Shown here one piece after another: positions 42,704 to 50,870 of a stretch of DNA of 53,582 bases. Source of the stretch: a virus. Each line of letters starts with the position of its first letter. Within the stretch, counting starts at the first letter, position 1. Made by a program: the position numbers and the translations under genes. The stretch covers positions 1 to 53,582 of IMG/VR virus record IMGVR_UViG_3300036770_002010; one strand, given 5' to 3'. The notes under the pieces were generated by a model, which had not been told where the DNA came from, did not search any database, and saw only the letters and a program-made list of their open reading frames with translations.

Positions 42704-42740
42704 AGAAAGGGTAAATGTAAAAGTTTACTCTTTCTTTTTT
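42704..42740 (+). terminator. Strong terminator after the minihelix
   Basis: AGAAAGGGTAAA pairs with TTTACTCTTTCT (one G-T), followed by six T. Confidence 0.85.
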
Positions 42741-42776
42741 ATATACCAAAACAAAGAGTAACCAAAATCAGTTATT

Positions 42777-43058
42777 ATGAAAGCATGGACTTTAGAACAG
42801 GAAGCTGTAATTCTTCAAACAGTAAAAGAGTATCCTAATGTATGGGAAGCACTTGATAAAAGCGCTTTGATACTAAATAGAACTCCTGCAGCAGTAAGAA
42901 ATCGTTATTATAATCATCTTAGACGAGCTAGAGTTACTAGAAAATCTCAAGAGAAATGTATAGTAATTGACAAAAATACTGTATCATCTTACAAGAAGGA
43001 ATATAAACAGCAGGAAGATGTGACGATTATAATTCTACACATCAGAGGAAAGAGATAG
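42777..43058 (+). CDS. Myb/SANT-like DNA-binding protein
   Basis: The 93-residue basic protein begins MKAWTLEQEAVILQTVKEYP and continues WEALDKSALILNRTPAAVRN, then RYYNHLRR. This is a three-helix Myb/SANT-type unit with the spaced aromatic residues and a recognition helix rich in Thr, Arg and Asn. Phage proteins of this type bind DNA and often regulate transcription. The C-terminal 30 residues are basic and unstructured. It has its own leader (ACCAAAA) after a strong terminator and precedes the replication block, so it may control the middle genes. Confidence 0.75.
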   Translation: MKAWTLEQEAVILQTVKEYPNVWEALDKSALILNRTPAAVRNRYYNHLRRARVTRKSQEKCIVIDKNTVSSYKKEYKQQEDVTIIILHIRGKR

Positions 43059-43083
43059 ATGTAGTGCGTTTTTAGTGTGTACA

Positions 43084-43115
43084 AGGGAGTAACTGAAATA
43101 TGTTGCTCCTTTCAT
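43084..43115 (+). terminator. Terminator after the Myb-like gene
   Basis: AGGGAGTAAC pairs with GTTGCTCCTT (10 bp with two G-U pairs), followed by TTCATTATT, a weak T tail. Confidence 0.6.
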
Positions 43116-43146
43116 TATTAATTACTATATTGCATCAAAAAAAGTC

Positions 43147-43302
43147 ATGAAGAAAATTATTTGTACCGCTTGTGATGGTACTGGCAGTATTAAGACACAT
43201 ACGAAGGTGATAGTATGTCCACAATGTGAGGGAGTTGGTTTAGAAATACAAGCTAAACCTAAGTTCAAGAGTAAATTACAGAAACCAAAGAAAGATGAGT
43301 AG
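43147..43302 (+). CDS. DnaJ-type zinc-finger microprotein (51 residues)
   Basis: MKKIICTACDGTGSIKTH, then VCPQCEGVGLEI: two CxxCxGxG motifs, the zinc-binding repeat of the DnaJ cysteine-rich domain, with a basic tail (KSKLQKPKKDE). The stop overlaps the DNA polymerase start by 8 bases, so the two are co-translated. A polymerase partner or a small chaperone-like role is possible; neither is shown. Confidence 0.65.
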   Translation: MKKIICTACDGTGSIKTHTKVIVCPQCEGVGLEIQAKPKFKSKLQKPKKDE

Positions 43303-45136
43303 AAAAGTTTATGTTTATGATTTAGAAACTCTTCCAGATTTATTTACTGCTACATTTTTAGATAGAGATTCTGATGAAACAGTAGTTTTTCACTCAAATC
43401 AAGATGATTATATTAAGAATATGCTTTCATTCCTAAACACAAGAGTTCAAGGATTGATAGGATATAATTGTATAGCATTTGATGGACAAATCATTCAAGA
43501 TATATATCTCGGTATATGCAAAACTCCAAGAGAGATATGGCATAGAGCTGATTTCCATATTAAGAATGAGAGAAATCACTATTATACTCTATTTATTAAA
43601 CATTTAGATTTGTATCTTGTAAATCATTACAACAACAAGAATAGAAGAACAAGTCTAAAGTGGTGTGAGTTTGGAATGAGAATGATTAATATTGAAGATA
43701 TGCCTGTAACAACAGATGTAAATGCAATATTAAGCTATAATCTAAATGACTGTATAGCAACAAAGAAATTGTACCAGCTATGCAAACCTCAAATAGAGTT
43801 ACGAAAAGAGTTAACAGTTAGTTATGGTATAGATTTTATGAACTCATCTGATTCTAGTATAGGTTCTGAGTTATTGTTAGAGTTATTTTGTAAGTTTACT
43901 GGTAATAATAAAAGAAGTATTAGTAAGTTACGAACTCCAAGACATCGTATTGAGATTAAAGACATTATATTTCCATACATTGCATTTGAATGCAAGGAAT
44001 TTAACGAAGCATTGAATATATTTAAGGAAGGTTATGTAATTCCTGGTAATGATACACCATTATTTGATGTAAATTACAATAACATTAAATATACTTTTGC
44101 TGCTGGTGGTATTCATGGTTCAATATTAAAGACTACAATCAAAGCTGATGATGATTATATCATTATGGATTGTGATGTAGCATCAATGTATCCTAGTATA
44201 ATGATTAGTAATAATTTATATCCTGAACATCTTGATGAATCTTTTATCAATATACTACGAGATAACATAGTAAGTGTTAGATTGTTAGAGAAAAAGAAAC
44301 CAAAGAAAGAACAGAATAAAGTTATCATTGATGGATATAAATTAGCCGCCAACGCTACTTTTGGAAAAACGATGGACCAATATTCATGGATGTATGACCC
44401 AATAGTTACGTTTACAGTTACTATTAATGGACAGTTAATGTTAGCTATGTTAGTTGAAAGACTAAGTGCTATTAGTACAATCATTCAAGCTAATACAGAT
44501 GGTGTTACTGTTAAGTTGCATCGTAGTGCAATAGATGAATATTACAGAATATGTAAAGAGTGGGAAGCATTAACTAAGTTAGAGTTAGAGTATGTAGAAT
44601 ACAAATCTTTCTTTATTAGAGATGTCAATAACTATATATCAGTAACTACTAATGATGATGTTAAGTATAAAGGTACATTTGAATACAAGAATATACCACT
44701 ACACAAAAACTCATCACAATCTATTGTACCTATGGCTGTAAGTCAATACTTAATTCATGGAATACCAGTAGAAGAAACTATTACTAAACATACAGATATA
44801 TTTGATTTCTGTATTGGAGTAAGAGCTAAATCTAATTCATGGTATGAATTGAGAGGTGTTAAGTCTAGGTATATTCATGATAGAAAACTATCTAAAACTG
44901 TAAGATTCTTTATATCTACTAATGGTAGTGTAATGATGAAACATTATAGTGATGGTAAAGTAGCTCATGTAAATGCACCATTAAGAAGTGGCAATAAATT
45001 CAAATACAGATTAGTTACTATTTTCAATCATTATTATGATAGCGATGACTATAAGATTGATTATAGTTATTACATTCATGAGTGTAAAAAGTTAATACAA
45101 TCTGTATCAGTAAGTAGTGAATTAACATTATTTTAA
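43295..45136 (+). CDS. Family B DNA polymerase
   Basis: The 613-residue polymerase is short for the family. The exonuclease domain is intact: VYVYDLETLPD with Asp9 and Glu11 (Exo I), GYNCIAFDGQ (Exo II) and YNLNDCIATK (Exo III). The polymerase domain shows DVASMYPSIMISNNLYPE (motif A, catalytic Asp), KLAANATFGK (motif B, Lys and the Tyr-Gly position replaced by Phe-Gly) and QANTDGVTV (motif C, here NTDG instead of the usual DTD). It replicates the phage genome. No obvious terminal-protein gene is nearby, and the enzyme may be primed by the DnaG-like primase at 50871. Confidence 0.92.
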   Translation: MSRKVYVYDLETLPDLFTATFLDRDSDETVVFHSNQDDYIKNMLSFLNTRVQGLIGYNCIAFDGQIIQDIYLGICKTPREIWHRADFHIKNERNHYYTLFIKHLDLYLVNHYNNKNRRTSLKWCEFGMRMINIEDMPVTTDVNAILSYNLNDCIATKKLYQLCKPQIELRKELTVSYGIDFMNSSDSSIGSELLLELFCKFTGNNKRSISKLRTPRHRIEIKDIIFPYIAFECKEFNEALNIFKEGYVIPGNDTPLFDVNYNNIKYTFAAGGIHGSILKTTIKADDDYIIMDCDVASMYPSIMISNNLYPEHLDESFINILRDNIVSVRLLEKKKPKKEQNKVIIDGYKLAANATFGKTMDQYSWMYDPIVTFTVTINGQLMLAMLVERLSAISTIIQANTDGVTVKLHRSAIDEYYRICKEWEALTKLELEYVEYKSFFIRDVNNYISVTTNDDVKYKGTFEYKNIPLHKNSSQSIVPMAVSQYLIHGIPVEETITKHTDIFDFCIGVRAKSNSWYELRGVKSRYIHDRKLSKTVRFFISTNGSVMMKHYSDGKVAHVNAPLRSGNKFKYRLVTIFNHYYDSDDYKIDYSYYIHECKKLIQSVSVSSELTLF

Positions 45137-45149
45137 ACAAACAAAACGA

Positions 45150-45308
45150 ATGGCAGAAAAAACTAGGTATGAGATGAAAGATGCTCAAACAACAACTCGC
45201 ATCATTATTACTACAGACACAGTAGATGATGCTGTATTGCGACTGAAGGAATTAGGTATTACTATTGACCCTCAGTTGTTAAAGATTAGTAAATTTGGTA
45301 AAAACTAA
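45150..45308 (+). CDS. Small hypothetical protein (52 residues)
   Basis: A short gene between the polymerase and the 150-residue gene. It begins MAEKTRYEMKDAQTTTRIII and continues VDDAVLRLKELGITIDPQLL. Its ATG has the AACGA-ATG context 13 bases after the polymerase stop. The predicted strand-helix arrangement, with a repeated hydrophobic pattern, could form a small dimer. The short distance to its neighbours and same direction support it. Function unknown. Confidence 0.6.
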   Translation: MAEKTRYEMKDAQTTTRIIITTDTVDDAVLRLKELGITIDPQLLKISKFGKN

Positions 45309-45312
45309 AAAC

Positions 45313-45765
45313 ATGAAAGAACTAAAAGATTATTTTGTATCTCATTCACAAGCTGAAAGTCTTAAAGAGTTAGGATTTAAAGATGAATGCTTAGCATGGT
45401 ACAGAGAGAATGGTGATTTTAATACCAATCTAGCTTACAGAAACATTTCTACAGGTGCGCCATTAATTGCTCAAGCGTATGATTGGTTATATGCTGAAAT
45501 AGGTACACTTAGTAGTAGTATAGATGATGGTATTGAGAAACTTAGATTACTAAAAAAGAAAATACAGTTTACTATTAATCTAACATTTGAAGTCTATCAA
45601 GCTGATAAAACTTATGAAGATGGTGAATATCTAATCATTAAAGAAGATGATAATTATCCTATATCAGTTATCATAGCTTATGGACAAATTTGTATGAATA
45701 ATGGTATTAGTTTTGATGATGAAGATATTGCTTATATCTCACCTTCATTTGAAGTATTCAGATGA
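45313..45765 (+). CDS. Hypothetical protein (150 residues) upstream of SF2 helicase
   Basis: Start at the ATG at 45313 (MKELKDYFVSHSQAESL), 4 bases after the 52-residue gene. An upstream TTG would overlap that gene. The protein is acidic, helical in its first half with LKELGFKDECLAWYR, then strand-rich with acidic loops. Ends in a 4-base overlap with the helicase gene, suggesting joint expression and perhaps a shared job. No family recognised. Confidence 0.65.
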   Translation: MKELKDYFVSHSQAESLKELGFKDECLAWYRENGDFNTNLAYRNISTGAPLIAQAYDWLYAEIGTLSSSIDDGIEKLRLLKKKIQFTINLTFEVYQADKTYEDGEYLIIKEDDNYPISVIIAYGQICMNNGISFDDEDIAYISPSFEVFR

Positions 45766-47150
45766 ATAGATTAGAGAAACTAAATTCTCTGCAACAGGAG
45801 TTTTTAATGATATGGAAAGAACATAACTACTGTGGTACAATGCTTGTAGCTACAGGATTTGGTAAATCTTTTCTATCATTAAAAGCTATCTTGTTGTTAT
45901 TAGAGGATGGTAAAATCAACAAAGGAGATACAGTATGGATATTAGCAGAAACTACAGCTCGTAAACATACTTACTGGACTGATGAACTACCAAAGTTCAA
46001 AGAGATTACAGGAAGCGATATCTTATCATTGGTTGATTTTCAGTTTCATTGCTATCAATCAAAGCCTAAAGGAACTCCTAAATTCATTATCTATGATGAA
46101 GTAGAAGAATGTATTAGTGATAAGTATCAAGAAGTATTAAAGATAGATTGCTATAAGTTAGGTCTATCAGCTACAGTTCCTGAAGTACTATCTGTATATC
46201 GTAATAGGATTCCTGAAGGTTTAATGAATAAGATTAAACAAGCAGATAAATTTACTAGAGATAAGATAATTACAGACTTTATCAACAAAGGACAATTACT
46301 AGAGATATACTGTCCTATTATTGTAGAATATGATATTGACCAAGGAATAGCTGATAATATATTATCACCCTACGAAACATGGGTAATAGACCATAGACTA
46401 GATAATACGAATAAGTATCTACCTTTGTTCAAGAAAACTCCACGATTAGTTACAGAACAAGAATACTATAATGTACGTAGTACTATGATTAAGAATCCTA
46501 GACATCCTGTTATACTCAAGAAAGCAATGAGTAAACAGTTAGTATCATTATTGTATGACTTGCGTAGTAAGAAAGTAATAGCTAGACAGTTATTAAATAC
46601 AGTTAGAGAATCTACAACTCGAGGAATGGTATGTAGTGTACAACTAGACCCTATTCGTAGTCTTGTAGATGAAATAGCTGAAGATACTATTAAGTATTAT
46701 GTAACTCCTAATGGTGGTAGCAAAGAATTAATTACAGATACTGATAAAGTTAAAGAGATATTATGTAGTGGTAGAAAACTACTAAAAACAGGTGATTATT
46801 TGGGTGGTAATCTCGAAGTTGTTAAACGAAGTGTCGAAGATATCCTAGTTGATCCCCCGCAAATCTTAGGAACATCTAAGAAACTTAAACGAGGGGTTAC
46901 TATCCCAAATCTTCACCATTTACTAATGTTTTCTTATTATACTAGCTATCATCATCTAATGCAATACATTGGTAGGATAGTTAGATATGAAGAAGGAAAA
47001 GTAGGTAAAGTATTTATCTTTAGAACTATGAATACTTACGAGGAAAACTGGTTTGATAAGATGAATAAAATCTATGACAAAAATCTTAATCAGATAGATG
47101 AAATAGATTTAAGAATTAAAGGATATATATCATCATCAAATTTTAAGTAA
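45762..47150 (+). CDS. Superfamily 2 DNA helicase
   Basis: The 462-residue protein has SF2 motifs in order: LVATGFGKS (motif I, Lys35), IYDEVEE near 110 (motif II, DE-x-x form), GLSATVP (motif III), GTSKKLKRGVTIPN near 370 (motif V) and QYIGRIVRYEEGK (motif VI, with arginine fingers). It is a lean two-RecA-domain enzyme without large accessory domains. It likely unwinds DNA or remodels forks, a role filled by SNF2/UvsW-like helicases in related phages. It overlaps the next gene by a single base. Confidence 0.88.
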   Translation: MNRLEKLNSLQQEFLMIWKEHNYCGTMLVATGFGKSFLSLKAILLLLEDGKINKGDTVWILAETTARKHTYWTDELPKFKEITGSDILSLVDFQFHCYQSKPKGTPKFIIYDEVEECISDKYQEVLKIDCYKLGLSATVPEVLSVYRNRIPEGLMNKIKQADKFTRDKIITDFINKGQLLEIYCPIIVEYDIDQGIADNILSPYETWVIDHRLDNTNKYLPLFKKTPRLVTEQEYYNVRSTMIKNPRHPVILKKAMSKQLVSLLYDLRSKKVIARQLLNTVRESTTRGMVCSVQLDPIRSLVDEIAEDTIKYYVTPNGGSKELITDTDKVKEILCSGRKLLKTGDYLGGNLEVVKRSVEDILVDPPQILGTSKKLKRGVTIPNLHHLLMFSYYTSYHHLMQYIGRIVRYEEGKVGKVFIFRTMNTYEENWFDKMNKIYDKNLNQIDEIDLRIKGYISSSNFK

Positions 47151-47701
47151 TGGTTAACCAACAATTTAATATAGCAGATGTTGATGATAAACTAGTGATG
47201 TTGTTACTCTTTTGTATAGAGAATAATATTAATCTGTTTAAATACTGTGGAATAAGTTCAGAAAAAGAAATTATTGTTACAGATGAATTAGAAATATTAC
47301 GTATCTTTAAACTCTGGTCTGATAAAAAATTAATATATTTATCTCCAGATGGTACATGGCAACTCAATGTAACTACTATACAAGATAATGTTCCTGATAA
47401 AGACTTAATAACTAGTATCAGAGAATATTGGTCTGCAAAACATATTGGTATAGCTGGTAAATCCTCTAACAATAATGATGTAAGACGTGCATTGGAGTTA
47501 TTTAATGATAGTACAGTAGTATCATGGAGTGATAAAGAGATTATTACAGCTTGTAAGAAATATGTAGATATGTGTATGGCTACTAATAGATTCTTAAAAG
47601 ATTGTGATAATTTTATCTATGATAATACTGGTAAATCTATGCTATTAACTATGCTAGAAGATAGTACAACCTCTAAAGAAGAATACGATAATGTTATTTA
47701 A
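47150..47701 (+). CDS. Hypothetical protein between helicases (183 residues)
   Basis: Begins MVNQQFNIADVDDKLVMLLL and has no Walker motif. It is mainly helical with an acidic C-terminus (DSTTSKEEYDNVI). A position between the SF2 and DnaB-like helicases, with overlaps at both ends, suggests a replication accessory such as a helicase loader, but no sequence hallmark supports a specific role. Confidence 0.6.
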   Translation: MVNQQFNIADVDDKLVMLLLFCIENNINLFKYCGISSEKEIIVTDELEILRIFKLWSDKKLIYLSPDGTWQLNVTTIQDNVPDKDLITSIREYWSAKHIGIAGKSSNNNDVRRALELFNDSTVVSWSDKEIITACKKYVDMCMATNRFLKDCDNFIYDNTGKSMLLTMLEDSTTSKEEYDNVI

Positions 47702-48788
47702 ACAACTAGCGGATAAGATAATCCGAAATCAAAAGTTTATTGGTGATGGTGGAGTAAACTTTCTACCACTATATCCCATATTTCCTAGATTAAAATCATT
47801 TCTTCCAGGATTTATTCGTGGAGACCAAGTCTTAATTACAGGTGGTACTGGTGCTGGTAAATCAAGATTAGGATTCTTTATTGCATCTTATCTACTATCG
47901 TTGTCACAAACTATTCCTAATATTAAGATTAAAATCTTCTACAATAGCTTAGAAGAACCTGTAGAAAAGTTTAAAGCTATGTTTGTTATCAATTACTTAA
48001 GAGAGAAACATAACATTAGACTATCCTACTACGAAATAATGGGTTACTGGGATAAACAGTTTCCTACAGAATATCACCCCTACATCATCGAAGCTGCTGA
48101 TTATTTTACAAACACTATAGAACCATATTTTGAAGTAGTACAAATACCTCATCCTACTGGATTCTATAAGTTAGTAAGAGATTTCTTAGTAAAGAATGGT
48201 ACATATTACTTTAATGGTACTCCAGCAAATCAAGGTGAAATGTGGGATGAGTATAGAGCTAATGACCCTAATCAATGGGTTATTACTTTCTCAGACCATA
48301 TTGGTAATTACTTGAATGAATCTGGTAAATCGTGGTATGAAACACTAGAACACTTTAGTGCACAGTACACTAGACAACGATTAGGTCTTAAATGTGGTGT
48401 TGTATCATTCTTTGTGCAGCAACAAGTACCTTCAAAAGAGGCTCTTGAAGTTAACATCAAAGGTAAAACAATTATTGACAAACTAAAACCAAGTATAGAT
48501 GGATTAAACAAGATTAAAACAACTTCACAAGATGCTACGATTATCTTAGGATTATTCTATCCGTTTAAATGGAGAGACCATATTCCAGCAGCAATGTATT
48601 TAGGATATGACTTAAAGTTATGGAAGAATAATTTACGTACACTAATTCTACTTAAAAGTCGAGAAGGTATTCTTGATGATTTAGAAATGGCTGTACTATT
48701 CGATGGTAGTCGTAATTACTTTGCACATTTGGATAAAGACGATATGGATAGTAATGAAAAACTTTTAAAACAAGTAACCAATGTTTGA
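47691..48788 (+). CDS. DnaB-like replicative helicase
   Basis: The 365-residue RecA-fold ATPase has Walker A ITGGTGAGKSR (residues 49-59), a following strand with FYNSLEEP (the H1a position, here SLEEP), a later FSDHIGN (Walker B-like, Asp) and an SFFVQQQVPSK strand with the H3 glutamines. The usual N-terminal domain of DnaB is missing, as in other phage forms. It likely forms the hexameric ring that opens the fork, working with the primase at 50871. Overlaps both neighbours by 8-11 bases. Confidence 0.8.
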   Translation: MLFKQLADKIIRNQKFIGDGGVNFLPLYPIFPRLKSFLPGFIRGDQVLITGGTGAGKSRLGFFIASYLLSLSQTIPNIKIKIFYNSLEEPVEKFKAMFVINYLREKHNIRLSYYEIMGYWDKQFPTEYHPYIIEAADYFTNTIEPYFEVVQIPHPTGFYKLVRDFLVKNGTYYFNGTPANQGEMWDEYRANDPNQWVITFSDHIGNYLNESGKSWYETLEHFSAQYTRQRLGLKCGVVSFFVQQQVPSKEALEVNIKGKTIIDKLKPSIDGLNKIKTTSQDATIILGLFYPFKWRDHIPAAMYLGYDLKLWKNNLRTLILLKSREGILDDLEMAVLFDGSRNYFAHLDKDDMDSNEKLLKQVTNV

Positions 48789-49542
48789 CATTGTAGAACC
48801 AACAGATGAACAACTAACCAGTTTGTTACTGTATGGATTACCAAAAACTGGTAAATCTACTATACTCGCTGATTTGACTATTAAAGAACCTAATTCGTTA
48901 GTCATTAGTACTGACCCAAAAGGTTATCATTTCTTAAAAGCTAGAGTAAAACAAGTAGATGATTACAAAGAGTTCAATAAATTATTGGATGAATTGGCTG
49001 ATGCTAAACTTAAATACCTTATTATCGATACTGTAACACAGCTAGATATATGGTCTGAGATTGTAGGCACTTATGTGTACATGAAAAGTGTACAAGGTAA
49101 ATCATTTAATCGTGATGGTAAAGGTAATCCTATACTATATGGTGATGATGGATTTACTAGTGTATATAACTTAGCTAATGGTGCTGGTTATCAATACTCG
49201 AGAGAAGTAATGATGGAATGGTTTAGAAAGTTTCAGAAGATAGCAGAAAGAGTAATACTTGTAGCTCATGTTAAAGACAAAAGAGTAGAATCTAAGTTGC
49301 AAGACATAGTTGATGTAGCTGATATCAATCTTACTGGTAAAGTTAAATCTATATGGTCATCTGTTGTAGATGGTATTGGATTTGTTTATCGTGATAAAGA
49401 AGAATGCTATATTAGTTTTGAAGCTAAACAAGATGTTATTGCTGGTTGTAGATTAGCTAGACTATCTAATCAGAATGTTATGATTTCTGATAACAAAAGT
49501 TTCCATTGGGATAAAATTTATTCAGACATTAAAATTAAATAA
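48781..49542 (+). CDS. Sak4-like RecA-fold ATPase (putative single-strand annealing protein)
   Basis: The 253-residue ATPase begins with LLLYGLPKTGKST (Walker A, Lys25). It then has KYLIIDTVTQLDIW (Walker B near residue 80) and ILVAHVKDKRVE near 160, where the usual Sak4 strand and motif lie. This layout is that of the Sak4/RAD51-like phage ATPases that pair DNA strands with the help of a single-strand-binding protein. It precedes two genes that may encode that partner. The nucleotide-binding residues all appear intact. Confidence 0.75.
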   Translation: MFDIVEPTDEQLTSLLLYGLPKTGKSTILADLTIKEPNSLVISTDPKGYHFLKARVKQVDDYKEFNKLLDELADAKLKYLIIDTVTQLDIWSEIVGTYVYMKSVQGKSFNRDGKGNPILYGDDGFTSVYNLANGAGYQYSREVMMEWFRKFQKIAERVILVAHVKDKRVESKLQDIVDVADINLTGKVKSIWSSVVDGIGFVYRDKEECYISFEAKQDVIAGCRLARLSNQNVMISDNKSFHWDKIYSDIKIK

Positions 49543-49544
49543 GT

Positions 49545-50075
49545 ATGATTACATTTTCTAATTTCACATTAGAAGGCAAAACTAGAGTAAAAACTGTATC
49601 TAAAGAGAAGTATCCTGATACTCCAGTTATTACTAGATTAGCTATTGAAAGTGGACAGCGTTCTGCTTCTATTCATTTTAATACTAAAGCTCAAGAGTTA
49701 ATTGGTGTTGAAATACCTACACAAGTGGTTATCATTGATAACAATGGTACATTTCTTATTGCTGCATTTGACAAAGTTAAGGAAGTAAATCCTGAACTAG
49801 CTCAAGCATTTGAAACTAGAAAGATGGTTTATCGTTTAGGAATGAATGGTAAAGTATCTTCTAAAGCTATTCATGCAGCATTAAAAGATAATGAGTACAA
49901 GTTAGTAGTAGAGAATGAAGCAGAAGGTATCTTTAGAATGGAAGTATTACAACAAGATTATACTCCAGCAATAGAAACAGAACTAGAAACTCTATCAAGT
50001 ACTCCAACTAATGTAGTTATAGAAGAACCTATTTTTGAACCAGCTAATAATGTAGAAGCTTATGATGAATTTTGA
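49545..50075 (+). CDS. Putative single-strand DNA-binding or replication accessory protein
   Basis: The 176-residue protein has a strand-rich body (PTQVVIIDNNGTFLIAAF) and an acidic tail ending NNVEAYDEF. Short acidic tails ending in an aromatic residue are typical of single-strand-binding proteins and mediate partner contact. The gene follows the Sak4-like ATPase by 2 bases. The fold is not identifiable by eye, so the call is tentative. Confidence 0.5.
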   Translation: MITFSNFTLEGKTRVKTVSKEKYPDTPVITRLAIESGQRSASIHFNTKAQELIGVEIPTQVVIIDNNGTFLIAAFDKVKEVNPELAQAFETRKMVYRLGMNGKVSSKAIHAALKDNEYKLVVENEAEGIFRMEVLQQDYTPAIETELETLSSTPTNVVIEEPIFEPANNVEAYDEF

Positions 50076-50814
50076 AGGTAACATGGGTGTCGAAGAGAAA
50101 GCCCTATTTACAGGTTTAGCACTATGCAAACCTACATCAGTGAAACTGTCTGATAATGGTGAATCTCTATGGATTCCATTCAAGTTTCAAGATGGTGATT
50201 TTCTAGTTGGTGTAACAGTTAAAGATGAAGTTGTAGTATCAAGTACTGGAAGTCATCTTTATATGTCAACTAAGGGAGATTGGCGTTCATTCTATATCAA
50301 AGATGAAGCCAGTATGTTTGAAATCAAAAACTCTAATGGTAGAGAGTGGTCATTCTTTACTAAAGAGAATGAACCAGTTAAAGCTAGAATTGGTGAGATT
50401 GATTGGTATGAGTTCTTACGTCAGCTATTGTCTTATCAGTCTAATCAAGAGACATTCTTGAAAGATATGAAAGCTAATAAGCTAGACTTTGATTCAGTAT
50501 TAAAAGGTAAATCTGATTTTACATCATTGATTGACCATGTTAATGCTAATAACTGTCATATTGTATTACCTCTAGTAGTTAGAGAAAAAGCTGATGGTAC
50601 TCTAGCACAGAGTTCACTATTCAGATATATCTATCGCTCGGAAGTAAACAATGGTAATCTTATTGTTCCACAGAAAGCTATTACTGCATTCCAACGTCAA
50701 GTAGAGAATGCTGAGAAAGCTGGTAACAAGATTACTAACAGTTTCTTTAGTATTAAATACCAAGAATACACTCCGTTGCAATCAACAGAAACAACTGACG
50801 CACCTGATTGGTAA
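50062..50814 (+). CDS. Replication-block protein with acidic-aromatic tail (250 residues)
   Basis: Start taken at 50062 (MMNFEGNMGVEEKALFTG), overlapping the preceding gene by 14 bases; 50083 (MGVEEKALFTG) is an alternative. The body is strand-rich (ESLWIPFKFQDGDFLVGVTV) with a helical middle and ends TETTDAPDW, again an acidic tail with a terminal aromatic. This makes it a candidate single-strand-binding protein. It is the last gene before a strong terminator. Confidence 0.55.
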   Translation: MMNFEGNMGVEEKALFTGLALCKPTSVKLSDNGESLWIPFKFQDGDFLVGVTVKDEVVVSSTGSHLYMSTKGDWRSFYIKDEASMFEIKNSNGREWSFFTKENEPVKARIGEIDWYEFLRQLLSYQSNQETFLKDMKANKLDFDSVLKGKSDFTSLIDHVNANNCHIVLPLVVREKADGTLAQSSLFRYIYRSEVNNGNLIVPQKAITAFQRQVENAEKAGNKITNSFFSIKYQEYTPLQSTETTDAPDW

Positions 50815-50825
50815 ACTTATTCACT

Positions 50826-50857
50826 AGAAAGCGTTACATTGTGTGACGCTTTCTTTT
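50826..50857 (+). terminator. Terminator inside the replication block
   Basis: AGAAAGCGTTACA pairs with TGTGACGCTTTCT (12 of 13 bases), short ATTG loop region, followed by TTTT. Confidence 0.85.
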
Positions 50858-50870
50858 ATAAATTCCAATT

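Noticed and set aside
44155-44484. Minus-strand frame of 109 residues opposite the DNA polymerase
   Set aside because: A shadow of the polymerase palm region; hydrophobic and without a start context or neighbours in that direction.
45295-45312. TTG start extending the 150-residue gene upstream by six codons
   Set aside because: It would overlap the 52-residue gene; the ATG at 45313 immediately after that gene fits the spacing used elsewhere.
47143-47472. Minus-strand frame of 109 residues opposite the gene after the SF2 helicase
   Set aside because: Runs against a tightly overlapping plus-strand operon and has no recognisable features.
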